Part shown: positions 45,742 through 57,430 of the stretch, piece after piece
Layout of the letters: each line of letters starts with the position of its first letter
How positions within the stretch are numbered: the first letter of the stretch is position 1
NCBI GenBank assembly: GCA_006176705.1
Contig: QRFJ01001023.1
Location: 248,001 to 312,000, forward strand
Length of the DNA stretch: 64,000 bases
Source of the DNA: Cocos nucifera
Lineage: Eukaryota > Streptophyta > Magnoliopsida > Arecales > Arecaceae
Direction of reading: 5' to 3'
The notes under the pieces: model-generated
What the model was told of the DNA's origin: nothing
What the model saw: the letters and a program-made list of their open reading frames with translations, nothing else
Databases searched by the model: none
Program-made: the position numbers and the translations under genes

Positions 45742-47579
45742 CGAATAAGTATTATAAATATAATAATAAGTATTAAATTATAAAATAGATTAACTTATTT
45801 TTAAGAATTTGATATTTTTATTGATATTATATAGGAAAGAAGGCCACCAATGTAAAGAGCTTAATTTTCTCGTTCAAACAAAATAAATTTCAAGCAAAAT
45901 GGAGTTCAATTAGCCCCAAAATCAATTTTCAAAGGAAAAAAAATTAAAAAAATATATTTAAAGTTGGCTGGTCCAAACCAAACTAGTTTGAAAAATTGGC
46001 TCAACCGGCCCAGCCTGATCGCTTGCCTGAACCACTGACACCCTGCTGACGTCAGAATTTTTCACAAGCCACCATGAATCGAAACAGTGCACGGGCGGGG
46101 CATTTTAGGGATTTCATGCGGTAGCACGCGACGGGATTGGCGGAGAAGTCATCGATCCATGCAAGACCCAGCTCATGACTAGTCTACCTAGGCCAATGGC
46201 ATGATCCGATGGCTGCTGTCACTAGGTTTGGATCTAATGGTCGAGGCACTGACGGATGGTGGATGTGGCTCCCGGTCAAGATCCAATGACTGCTATGAGA
46301 TCCTGGTTTTAACTAAGCATCTAAGGATTTCTACTACACGATCTGATGGTCGAGAATCCATCATCAAGGTGATCCAATGGCTATTATTGATTTTGATCAG
46401 ATTTAGGAATATAATCAGGGTTTTCGAGCAATTTTGGATCATTTGATTCCCATCCGACGGTTAGAATGATCCAGGGCTTCAATTTGAGTTGTTTCAGGAG
46501 TTTTAAACTAGTTTTCAAAAGGATTTCTTCCTAGAACTCCTCGTCAAAGGCCCTGCTCTATTTAAGGCTTGCTATTGAGAAAGAAAAGAAAGAACCTAGG
46601 AGATAGAGAGCAAAATAGAGAATAGAGAGGGAGGAACAAGGAGAGGTTTAGAGAGAGTTTTTATTTTATTTTTCTCTCTCTTTCTTCTTTATTTTCTTTT
46701 CTTTTCTTCAAGATCAAGCAAGCAGCTCTCTCCTTCATCAAATTCTCCATGCCAAGAGCAATAGGCAACAAAATTCAGCAACAAGCAATTATTTGTTTGG
46801 ATTTTCTCATGCTTTTTATTTTATTTGCTATTTTTGTTTTTTTCACCATGAACTAAATTTCTTTTACTAAGGTTAAGCTGTAGCCACTCTTTTTGATGCA
46901 ATATTCAGTATGATTTGCTTTAAATTTTATATTTTATTTATGAGGAGTATATAAATTCGTTCTTCATGTTTTTAGATTATTGACCATCTTCTAATTGATT
47001 TGATGAACATAGATGATATGGACCAAGTACGTCTATGTTATTTCTTCTTGATTTATATATCTTATATTTTGAATCAATTTGAGATTCGTACACATGCAAG
47101 AATTTTAGTGTGCTTTGAACACAGTGTATTTTAATTAGAAGGTTTCATAGAGATTAATGCATTGATATTTATTTAAACTATACCTAGACCAAAGGATAGT
47201 TAATAAATATTGGTAGTTTTGCTATGCTTGGACCAAAGGATAGTGAATATCCTAAGAAACTCTACTATCACATGAAACAAAATTAACCTAATTACATGAA
47301 TATTGTATTGACTGAGTTGGTGAACCGATTGCCTTAGTATCCTATTGCTCTTGAATTAAATCCTAATAATTATACCCTCTCTATCTTCTTGCAATTTATT
47401 AATTATTTCTCTATTTCTTCTTATTTTCTTTATTTCATATAAATCGATTCTCTAAATAAAGCTTAAGAAAGAGCTTTTTAGTACTTTTTTTTCAATCCTC
47501 TAAGGATGATAATCTACTCACATACTTTATTACTTGATCGACTAATGCACTTGCCATAGTGATAAATTAGCATGCATCA
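45742..47579 (+). repeat. Athila-like 5' LTR (element H)
   Basis: About 1838 bp. It starts near CGAATAAGTATTATAAA (TG mutated) and ends GCATGCATCA, directly before a decayed tRNA-Asp primer site. TATTTAAG at 46559-46566 is followed by a long purine then pyrimidine-rich leader. U3 contains repeated GATCYRATGG motifs (46202-46460) and the segment GCTGACGTCAG near 46046. It aligns in order with the minus-strand LTR of G but is in the opposite orientation, so it belongs to a separate insertion. Confidence 0.75.
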
Positions 47580-47716
47580 AGTTTTTGTCATTGTTGTTGG
47601 GGATTGTATCTAAAATAATACTAAAATTTCAATCCTTGCTTAATTTTAGAATTTTATTTTTATTTTATTTTTAGATTTTCATTTGGTGCATGACACGCAC
47701 CACACATAGTGTGTTA
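47580..47716 (+). other. Primer site and first leader bases of element H
   Basis: TGTCATTGTTGTTGGGGA (47586-47603) matches the Athila/Tat primer site TGGCGCCGTTGCCGGGGA at 12 of 18 positions, and five of the six differences are transitions. The leader is cut at 47716 by element F. Confidence 0.7.
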
Positions 47717-48409
47717 TGAATTATTCCAAGACCTATGAAAATTCTTGTATCTTCTACCAACTCTAAGGAAGCAAGTTGGAGACGATAGCAAGAAAGATAA
47801 AGATCAGATGATAAGAAGATGAAATGGCAATAGAGTAAAAAAGAGAGAAAGCTAGAGTTTTAGAGAGAAAAGAAATTCAATTCATTCTCTTTTCCATAAT
47901 CTACATATACAAGTATATATATAGACATCCTGAGTCAACATGACTCAGTCCTAAAAAGCTCTCCTAGGCTAACCCAAACATGAAAACACTTGCCCAAGCC
48001 CATGTAAACCCATGTCTTGCATGCTCTCATCCCTTGGGCTAAAGATCTAGCCTAATACATAAATTAACCATCTTAAGACCTCTCATACTAGGCCTTAAGA
48101 TTCCTTGGATTAGACCCAATCCAAGACCAAACAAAAAATCCATCCAGATCTATTCGCCATCGTCAAGCTGGCTCGGTCAGAAGCCAAGCCAGCTCAACAC
48201 GTCTTTTCAAACCATGTCTTCTGTCTGCCTAAGACAACCAACTTGGATATGGACCGAGCCGGCTCGGCTGCGTATTCGAGCCAGCCTGCCTGTGTGCCAG
48301 CCTCTTTATCTTTGCTGATACATCTCCGACCAATCCTAGCCTTTAGAAGCCACCACCTTGACTCCTTCACAATCTTCTAAGACTTGGGAGCACCATACTT
48401 GCCCTTTCA
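47717..48409 (-). repeat. 3' LTR of a Ty1/copia element (F)
   Basis: On the minus strand it starts TGAAAGGGCAAGTATGG at 48409, immediately after GGTAGAGAT, a polypurine-like tract; the TGA stop of pol overlaps this start. A TATATATATA run at 47914-47923 is the likely TATA box. Palindromic motifs such as CCGAGCCGGCTCGG (near 48257) resemble those in the LTRs of element I. The inner end near 47717 is an estimate; the partner LTR is not in the window. Confidence 0.7.
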
Positions 48410-50530
48410 ATCTCTACCTTGGTGCCCCAAGGCTTGAGGCAAGTCTATCCTATCCATCAGACACATCGATTTCATATATTTATGAAAGCTATCCCAAGAA
48501 AGAACTTTTGTTAGTGCATTCACTAGATTCTCCTTGGTGTGGACTTTCACCAGCTTTACTTCACCTTCTTTCACAAGCTCTCTGATCCGATGGTATCTGA
48601 TATCGATGTATTTCATCCTTGCATGGTAGATAGAGTTTTGAACAAGTAATAGTGCACTGTGACTATCGTAGTGTACCCTGATAGCCTCCTACGTGAGACC
48701 CATCTCCAATACCAATCCTTTCAACCATAGAGCCTCCTTTGCTGCCTCTATAACACCTATGTATTCCACCTGAGTTGTAGATAAGGTCGTGATGGGTTGC
48801 AAGCATGATCTCCATGAGACTGGATCTTCAAATAGGCTAAACATAAAGCCTATCATTGATCATCGAGTGTCCATATCTCCATCAAAATCTACATCCACAA
48901 ATTTATTTATCTATCCTCGAGCTTTCTTGGACATGTCGAAGAGTTCCTCAGCTCCATCTTGCTATCCATAGCAGATGCCAACTCCAACAGTGCCCACCAA
49001 GTACCTAAAGATCCACTTCAGTGCTCGCCAGTGGTCCTTACCAAGTTGTGCCATGAACCTATTGACCTGGCTCACTGCATAGGCGATATATGGTCTACAA
49101 CACACCATGGCATACATTAAGCTTCCTACACTAGAGGCATATGGTGTTCTCTCCATCTCCTGAGCCTCCACCTCACTCTATGGTGACATCATCTTTGAGA
49201 GTCTGAAGTATCTGGCAAGTGGCAGCTCCATCGATTTTGCTTCCTTCATCCCAAAACTTTCCAAGACCTTTCTGATGTAGCCTCCCTAAGATAAATGCAG
49301 CATCCTTTTAGCTCGATCTTTGAAGATTTTCATACCTAAGATCTTCCTTGTAGGCTCCAAATCCTTCATCTCAAACTTGAGAGATAAGGTTGCCTTTAGT
49401 TCCTGCACAACCTTCCTACTCTTACATGCTAAAAGCATGTCATCCACATGCAAGAGTAGAAATATCCTAGACTTATCCTCTAAATATTTAACATACACAC
49501 AAGAGTCATACTCGCACCTAGAAAGTCCAATGCTCCTTATATATGAGTTAAATCGCTTGTACCATTATCTTGGTGATTGCTTCAGCTTATACAATGATTT
49601 TTGTAACAAACAGACCTTTTCTTCTGCCCTTGGCTCTTGGAATCCCAGTGGCTGCTCCATATAAATGCTCTCCTCCAAATACCCATGCAGGAATGCCATC
49701 TTGACATCCATCTGCTCTAGCTCCAAGTCCTGAGCTGGAGCAATGCTCAGCAACATTCTGATGGAAGTATGCCTGACGATAGGAAAAAATACTTCACTTT
49801 AATCAATGCCTTTCTTCTAGGAGTATTCCTTGGCCACTAACCATGCCTTATACCTGACACCTCCCTACTCTGAAGGCCTCTTTTTGCATTGGTAAATCCA
49901 CTCGCAACCAATAGATTTCTTTTCTCGTGACAACTACACCAAATGTCACATCTCATTCTTGTAGAGTGCCTGCATCTCCTTGGATATTGCTTGGACCCAC
50001 CTCTCTCTATCCTGGCTATCCATAGCCTTCTCATAGGTGTATGGATCCCCATTTTCTATTACCAGGGCATATGATAGTGTATCTTTGAAGCCGTATCATT
50101 CTTGTTGCCTGATGTTTTTTTTGGACTTATGCAGCGGAACCCCGATATCCATCCTAGGTTCAGCTTGCTCTTGGTAGGCCTTCTGGCTTTCATTACCTAT
50201 CCAAGCTCTCTCCACCTATAGAGATACCTCCGATGAGTGCTCCACCTGAATATCAAGTCCTCCTGATACACCTGCATGTGGCAAAATAGAGTAAGATATT
50301 AACCATCCAGCACTGTCCTACTGGACCTCTTGCTGCATCTGCTGCTCCTTCATGCCATCTCACCTTTGGAGAACTAAATTTTCATCGAAGGTGACATCTC
50401 TACTAATGACAAACTTCTTCTCCAAGGGATTCTATAGCCGGTATCCCTTAACTCCTTGTAGATATTCTAAGAACATCATCTTTTGTGATCTAGCATCCAA
50501 CTTGCTCTGCTTACCAGCACTGATGTGCAC
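48407..50530 (-). pseudogene. pol: Ty1/copia pol of element F: end of integrase, RT, RNase H (broken)
   Basis: Read on the minus strand from 50530: an integrase C-terminal stretch (QSKLDARSQKMMFLEYLQG, KFVISRDVTFDE), then RT with CEWIYQCKKRPSE, LEQMDVKMAFLHGYLEE (49565-49756) and HVDDMLLACKS, the YVDD position (49286-49498). RNase H follows with YASSVGSLMYAMVCCRP (48962-49171), SWRSCLQ, TTQVEYIGVIEAAKEA and HTKENLVNALTK, ending in GHQGRD (48407-48616). Many stops. The lineage differs from that of A-D. Integrase core, protease, gag and 5' LTR are missing because element E starts at 50531; they should lie to the right of the window. Confidence 0.9.
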
Positions 50531-52223
50531 TGTTGGTGCAGAAAATTATTGACGTTGGAATTAGCTAGAGTTGGAGAAGACGAGGCCACCGTCGGCACCT
50601 GTAACACAAGTCCTAGATCGGAGGTAGGGTGGCTCCAGTAAAACCCTCCGATGGTCAAGTTAGTTCTCTATCCATAGAAATGAAACACTCAGAAGGATTT
50701 TGAACAGAGTTTGGATCTTAAAGAGAAAACATATCTGGAGGATCCGTTATATAGATGGAGTCTATAACAAACTGATGGTGATAGTTGTAACTACCTAGTA
50801 GTGGGCCATTTAGGGCCACGTGGGATTTGTTATAGAGGATGGTGTCCGTTGTCATGATGTGCCAGTCCATTGGGACTTGATAGTTGAAGTTCGGAGGAGG
50901 TAGTTACTGGTGGTGAAGAGCTTTGAGTTTCACCAATCTTAAAGGAGTTTGGGCTCTTTCAAGGTCGTATGTATGTAAGTGGGTTCATGCTGTACGGATA
51001 GCTGGATTTGCATAGGCATGTAGGCCTTTCTAGGTGACTATAATAAGTTCGGTCGGAAGGGATTTGGAAGTTCTATGATTAGAGAAATTCTGAAGAAAGT
51101 CCGCTGGAGGAATCCTAAAGTAGTTCTGCTGGAGGGAGCAGTCTGGTTGAAGAAGCAGAAATTTGAAAATAATTCTATTGGAGAAATTCGAAAGAAGATC
51201 TGTTGGAGGAGTAAATATATGATGATGAGTCCCCTCTCTGCTAATACAAGAAGTTCGGATGGACGGGGGTTGATGGAAAAAAAATCATCTGATGTCCGGG
51301 AGGAGTTCGATTGGAAGGAGGTCAGTTGGAAAATTTTGCCTAGAAGGAGCAGAAGGAGATCTACTCGGAGAGATCCTGCTTATTTATTCCTTTGAAGCTC
51401 GACTGCTTTTGAGGCCATCTGAAGGCTGATAAGAAAGAGATGAGGTCCTTTAGCCTGTGTGTTCCAAGTTTTTAATGTAGGAATCCAAAGGTCTGCCATC
51501 CTTAGTATATTGTAGGAGTTCGTCTGGAGAGTAGTTCTGTTGATTCAGCATTGGTCCAATATCGAACAGCTTGGATGATTTTTTATTGAAAAAAGATTCA
51601 AAGAGTGTCAAGATTGGCCAAACCAAGCCATAATTAGACTTGTTACTCAACTGCTTGGGGGCTGTCATCGCTATTCAAGTTCGTCTGAGTGAAATCTACA
51701 ATGCCCCGTAGGTTTTGGAAATATTCGATGGGGCTAGGAATTTGAATGAAGAAGATCGATCGATGGTTTCAGGTTGGAGGTCTACAGTCTCGATGCCCAA
51801 GCATAAACTCTTCACTGGCCAGAGTCCGACGTGGCTGCCCTCACCGGACGAAGTTTCCTCAAGGTCAGATATCCTATCGGACTTTGGTAGGAAAGGGGTC
51901 ACACCCAACATAAGTCCCTCCACTTTCGAGTTCAAAATTTGAATGAAGGGAGTAAAGAAATATGAGTGCTGAAGTCCTTTTCTTTCTTTTTGTGCCAACA
52001 GAGTAGCTGATCCTGACTCTTTCCATATGGGCGTTGAAACTTCTTAAATACAAGGTGACCCGAAAAGATAAATTTCCAAAATTTTCATCAAAATGCTGCT
52101 CAAGGTATGGTGCAATAACAGTTCTGTCCATTGCCAGTTTGCCTCTATGATGAGTGGGGCATGTGTCAACCCGAGGTTGGTCAGCGAAGATCCCTAATCG
52201 TAACCATCTCGGATCTCAGTGGC
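50531..52223 (+). promoter_or_regulatory. 5' terminal and promoter region of element E
   Basis: No convincing coding sequence in about 1.7 kb. A TATATAG lies near 50749 and a stronger TATTTAAG at 52224-52231 just downstream, followed by a long pyrimidine-rich leader. The plus ORF 51075-51395 and minus ORFs 51450-52131 are not supported by any recognisable family. Confidence 0.45.
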
Positions 52224-52539
52224 TATTTAAGCTCTTCTTCTTCCATAGGAGCTTCATTTCGTCCGGGTCTCCTTCTCCTTCCTTCTGGCTTCTTTCTCCC
52301 TTCTTGCTCAAGGCACCAGGCTCTTCTACCGACTCCTTCAATTTTTGAGGATTCTCTCCTTCATTTTCCATAAGGCCTACCACCTTTTCATTCTTTCCAG
52401 TCGATTTAGGTTAGTTTTTGGACCTTTCTCTTTGATTATTTGTCTTTTGGTATTTCTACCTGCTTTGTTTTCTCAAGAAAGTCTCAAATTTTATTTTCTT
52501 TGATTTTTTGAAGATTTTCTCCATTTTAGTTTAATCCTC

Positions 52540-54475
52540 ATGTCCTCTGAAGAGTCTTAATCGATCAATTCTAGAAGTTTGGCTCATTTAGCTTTAATGG
52601 ACCTTCCTCATAAGGACCCTGAGCTTGTAGGAGTACCTCGGCTATCCTTCACCCCTGATACCATTTCATATAAACTTCAGCCTGAAGACCTTTCATTGAT
52701 TAGGATCCAGTTTGGAATTTCTTTCAATTGTGAACTTGAACTCCTTAGCTCTAGCGATCGAGCCAGCTCTCCTCCTCTCGGACGAACTTGCTTGTACGTT
52801 GAAACCCTCCGAATGGGATTTCGACTATCGATACCTTCTTTTATAACCAACTTATTCAAATTTTTAAATATTTTCTTCACTGCCATGGCACCAAACTCTT
52901 GTAGATGTATCATAAGATTTCTCTCCTTGTGCATTATGGTCGATGTTCGACCTTCCATCTTCCTATTCCGTAATTTTTTCACTTTCAAACATCACTCGAC
53001 TGCCAAAGACTAGTGGTATGTGTCTCCCTAGTTCTGCAAGAAGGGGTTGCTCATGGGTGCCCCTTCTTCCATTCATAATTGGAAGAAATTTTTTTTTTTT
53101 TATTTTCTATCCCTCCCTAGAACTAGGACTTCCTTCTTGGAGGAAAATAAGGGACTCAGTCCACCAAGCTCCTAGCCTTAAGAAAGAAGATCGGAGTTCG
53201 ACCGACAAGCTAAAGAACTTTTGAGCTCCTCCGATCTCCAAGCTCCTGAAGGATCAGACCTTATTCAACTTCAGTCTCAATCCTCTCAATCTGACAGGTA
53301 ATCCTTTGTAGCCTGCCAACTATGCATGATCTCCTTTCCTTCTCTGACTTTGATTTTTCTTCTACAGAGATGACTCCTGAGGAGTGGAACTGTCTGGCCA
53401 AGAGGCTCAAGTCTCTTAAGAGGAAGGATAACTCTATAGAAAAAATATCCAAGAAGGCTTACACTGATGAACTGATCCTGACCATGCTGATTCAGGCCGC
53501 ACCCATCTTCGAGTCCGATGTGGCTGCACCACCTCTGATCTCACCCTGAGGAGATGCCGCCACCTCGCTTCCTGAGCAGCATGAGGTTGTTGAGAAGAAT
53601 AAGAAGAAAAAGGATATCATCAGAAAAAAGATGAGGAGGGTGGCCAAAAATTTAAGTGGCAAAGGCTCTGGTCAGGAGCAAGCCTCTTTGGATGATCGAG
53701 AGGTCATCCAATCCTTGATGAAGGGCAGCATCCTCCCATACATTATCGAAAATATGGTTGGAATGAAGGATGCCAAGAGATTCGATGAGTCTTTTGCCAC
53801 CTATCTCGAGGTAACCCATTTTTCTAAACTTGTTTGAATGAAGGGTGCGCTTTTAAAGTTCTGACTTAACTTCTACTTATCTTGTAGCTGGGGCATTACT
53901 TGTTTGTCCACTCGAAGGCCACTGATCTTCATCAGGCCGAGGCTTCTAAAGCCTTGCAGGAGGTTCAAGCAAAGGTTGAGAGGGTTCGGGCTGAGGTCGA
54001 CCATTTGAAGGTGGCCTTAAAAATTCAAGTTGTAGAGGTCGAGCGCCTTTGGAAGGTGTCACGGAGAGAGGAAGAAGCTTTCATAGGGCTGAGCGCAGCC
54101 CTGGCCCTCTCTGAAGATAAAAGAAAGAAGGTTGAAGAGGAGATCGACGTCGAGAGGGAGAGGGCTGTCGAAGCCTTCAAGTCCTCCAAAGCAATGGAGG
54201 ACATCAAGATCGCATTTGCTCTGGAAGCCTTCTTGGAGGGGTTCGAGATCTGCATGAGGAGGGTTGTGATGAACTTCTCTGGAGTGGACCTCGACCTTCT
54301 AACAGATGAATTCAATGAGGAAGCCAGTCCCTCCAATGCTGGTGCTACTTCTCCCATTGCCGAACCTGCCCTAAGTGCTCCCAAACTTGCAGCTGAAGCT
54401 CCTGAGCCTATTCCCAAGCCCGACGTTGCAAAGGATGTACTGACCTCATCTGCCTCTACACCAGCCAAGGTCTAA
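52540..54475 (+). pseudogene. PF04195-like gypsy-associated coiled-coil gene with two introns (broken)
   Basis: Start ATG at 52540 (MSSEES, then a premature TAA at 52558). Exon 1 to 53297 contains LAHLALMDLPHKDPEL, MGFRLSIPSFITNLFKFLN, MAPNSCRCIIRFLSLC and an AKD-stop-WYVSP site where TGG became TAG, then GLLMGAPSS and KKEDRSSTDKLKNF. A GT-AG intron (53298-53367) leads into EMTPEEWNCLAKRLKSLKR. Exon 2 ends at 53810 (ESFATYLE), with a TGA near 53547. A second GT-AG intron (53811-53887) joins in frame to LGHYLFVHSKATDLHQAE. Exon 3 encodes a long coiled coil and a Pro/Ala/Ser-rich tail ending at 54475. The family is common in plants near gypsy-type elements; its function is unknown to me. Confidence 0.75.
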
Positions 54476-54916
54476 GACTTTTTATAAATTTATACTTTTC
54501 TTCTCTTTTTCTTTTGATGTATACCAAACATTTTGAGGAATGAAAATGAACTTCCTTTTCATTATACTTGTGTCATGATGGATGTTATTCAGAACCCCTC
54601 CAACGATCGTAGTCAGGATCCATTTTCTCCAACTGACATCGAGCTATTATCTCAAGGTATCCCTTTGAAGCCCGTAGTCAAAAATTTAAAGAGGGAGGTT
54701 CATCACCTAAAGAAAAAGTTGAAGAAGGTAGAAGCCAAACTTCGGGGATCCAGAAAGAATGCTTTAGAGGCGATGATTGAGGTCACCCATCTTCGAAAGT
54801 ACATATGAAAGATTCTATAATCTTCAACATTTGGAAAGGTAGCTTCGAGAAGGAGATCGCCAAGCTCAAGAAAAATGCCAGCGATAAATCTTGGATAGTA
54901 ACAGTGAAGATCAGCT
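54476..54916 (+). pseudogene. Downstream part of element E with a second coiled-coil frame
   Basis: After an AT-rich 3' UTR-like stretch, a frame at 54533-54808 reads IELLSQGIPLKPVVKNLKRE followed by a Lys/Glu-rich coiled coil. It decays at 54808 and similar text continues in another frame (FEKEIAKLKKNASDKSW) until C interrupts it. It may be a continuation of the same gene beyond a lost intron or a separate product. Confidence 0.5.
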
Positions 54917-55100
54917 TGTTAGATATGTGTGCCCTAGAAGTCAGAATTGGCTGACACTTATTATACACTTCTAACGACAAAATTATAATTTTGACTATAA
55001 ATAATAAAATAGATTATTTTCTATCACAATGTGTATTTAGTGTCTGTGATACATCTCTTGAGTTAATGGCAATGATAATTCTTATTTTCAAGAGTTGAAA

Positions 55101-55528
55101 ATTTAAGACATGAATTTTTATTATTAACTCATAAAATGCTTCTAACCATAGGATCATCATGAGGATAGTGATTGATCTGGAAGGTTGGTGTACAATCATT
55201 TCTTTATAGTAGATGAGTCTTGAGTCTACGGTATAGAGACATCGAAGTGAGAGTACAGATACTCGTTAGAGAATGAGGGCACTGAGCGTGACCACCTCGA
55301 GCAGTCATTAAAAAATTTAAGACATGAATTTTTATTATTAACTCATAAAATGCTCCTAACCATAGGATCATCATGAGGATGGTGATTGATCCAGAAGGTT
55401 GGTATACAATCGCTTCTTTATAGTAGATCAGTCTTGAGTCTATGGTATAGAGACACCAAAGTAAGAGTATAGATACTCGTTAGAAAATGAGGGCACTGAG
55501 TGTGACCACCTCGAGCAGTCATTAGGAA
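55101..55528. repeat. 214-bp tandem duplication in the LTR of C
   Basis: Unit 1 is 55101-55314 and unit 2 is 55315-55528; both start ATTTAAGACATGAATTT. I count about 15 differences between them, mostly transitions. The 3' LTR of C and all LTRs of A and B have a single copy. Confidence 0.9.
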
Positions 55529-56574
55529 GTCTACCTTCACGTCAATGATTGGCTCGAAGCTGTAGTTGTGTGTCTGATTCTTTGATCTGAGGTGCATCGG
55601 TAGTTCACCTTGAGAGTGTTATAGTTTGACTACACCATGACTCAATCTCCTAGCCATATAGAATCCTGAGGTGTATGTTGGCTATAGCATGATCATTGTA
55701 GGAATTGGATTGCACCAAGAAGAAATCTATCTACCTCGGTAGATGAGGAGTAGCCCTATGATGATCATGAGAATCAAGTCGATAAGCCCATGGCCATGGC
55801 AGAGCGAAATAATAGAAAGAGTTTCTATTAAGGTTTTCATATTGGACTTGAATCAAATAATTAATCATATGATGAATATTAGGGTTTGACAAGTTCACTT
55901 TAACCCTAATTCGATTAGGGCTCAAGATAGAAGAACTTAACCACACAGGTAACTATACCAAGAGGTTCATTTTTAGTTCTGATGGATTGCCACCATATGC
56001 TGTTATGTGTCACTGGTGGATTTTGGGAGCAATTAGAATGATTTCAATGATCGATCATTCTAGTTGTTTGAATCAAAAAAGTTTTGATCCATTAGAAGGT
56101 ATTTCGATGATGTCGATGATAGAGATCGTGACATATCTCATTACCATACAAAATTGAACCTAATTGGATCACACAAATAAGAGTTTAGATCTAAATATCA
56201 TCAATTGAACTAATCTAGGTCAATTGATTTGAATTAGATTCAATTAGATTCAAGAAAATCGTGCTAGCACACGATTGAGCCTAATATTCTTCTTTAATTA
56301 TCATTACAAGTTGTCTCAACTGAGCCAAATATGTTTGGACTCACTCAGGTACCTTTACTTGGTCTGATTGAAGCTTGTCCAGGTCAAACAAATGTTGTCT
56401 TAATTTATAAGATGAATTTGAGATAACACCTATCATTTTTCGTCACCTGCTAAATCTTGTCTTTTGATTTTGGTCAAACGTTGATCTTTGACACTTAGAC
56501 ATCTGCTCATGTATCAAACCATCATAGGAGAGAACATTTAAACCAGTCCACCTACTAAAAGGTAGGAGGATAAG

Positions 56575-56618
56575 GGGTGCATGCCTCAAGAGGTGCACGC
56601 CTAGGGAGGCATGCGCCC
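56575..56618. repeat. U3 foldback of C
   Basis: Arms GGGTGCATGCCTC (56575-56587) and GAGGCATGCGCCC (56606-56618) pair over 13 bp with one G.T pair. The position corresponds to foldback 1 of A and B. Confidence 0.8.
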
Positions 56619-57417
56619 ATGGATTGTGATGCCTGGAGTCCCAAATAGATGGGGCTCTAGGTTGCTTCGGGGTTTCTACCAAGATGGTGCCAAAGACTAG
56701 ACTTTGACCAGTCTTGGCACCATCTAAGGATGTTGGATCAGGTGATGTCATTTCATCAATCAGATTTAGATCTGATTGAATGAAGCGACGTGATTGGCCA
56801 GGATGATGCGGCACTGCATGGCGCAGCAGGGTCTATATAAACCCTATCTGCACCTAGGATTAAGATCCCTAGCCCATTACCCATGCCATAAGGCTGCTCC
56901 TCTCCCTCCTCCATACCATCTTTAGGTTCTCTCTCTCCTATCCACTCCCAAGGACCTTTGGGCTTTAGTTTGGTGCGATCCAAGCAAGAGAAAGGCGACG
57001 AAAAAGGAAGAAGGCAGCACTGCTGTAAGAGATGATATCCGATCTTCAAAAGGAGTTTTGAAGATCCTCCAAATCAGATCCAGATATGATACTTGGAGAA
57101 GTGATAAGGAAGGAGAGGATCTCCAAATTCTACCTGAGTGGATACTGGTAGAGGTCAGGCACTTGCGTGGCTAGATCTAGAACCTCAGAAAGACATCAGG
57201 ATCATCATAGGATAATCTGATTATCCGCTACAAGATAAAATTAATTTAGATTTAATTTATTCTTTATTTTTTTTTATTTTCTTTATTAGATCAATAATAT
57301 TAGATCTAAAAAATCTTAGATCTGATCTGAATCCAAGAGAAAAATTTTTGAATTATCTTTCTTGATCCAATCAGATCTGAACGAACCTGACCCGAGAAAT
57401 AGGGTTTTACCTTCAAT

Positions 57418-57430
57418 TGGTATCAAAGCC
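57418..57430 (+). other. Primer binding site of C
   Basis: TGGTATCAAAGCC, one G-to-A change from the site in A. Confidence 0.9.

Larger units (their letters stand above)
50531..54916 (+). mobile_element. Left part of a gypsy-associated element (E) carrying an intron-containing gene
   Basis: It begins with TGTTGGTGCAGAAAA inside the integrase of F. It holds a promoter-like region and a gene resembling the plant 'putative gypsy type transposon' proteins (PF04195). It stops at 54916, where copia element C is inserted. The left end could be an LTR start (TGTTGG) or, including the preceding CAC, a CACTG-type DNA transposon end. No second terminus is in the window to decide. Confidence 0.6.
54917..57415 (+). 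repeat. 5' LTR of element C
   Basis: 2499 bp, TGTTAG...TTCA. It is longer than its relatives because of a 214-bp tandem duplication (55101-55528). It has a foldback at 56575-56618 and TATATAAA at 56834-56841. The W-box region of A is represented only by a few TTGAC/GTCAA cores near 56455-56500. Confidence 0.93.
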
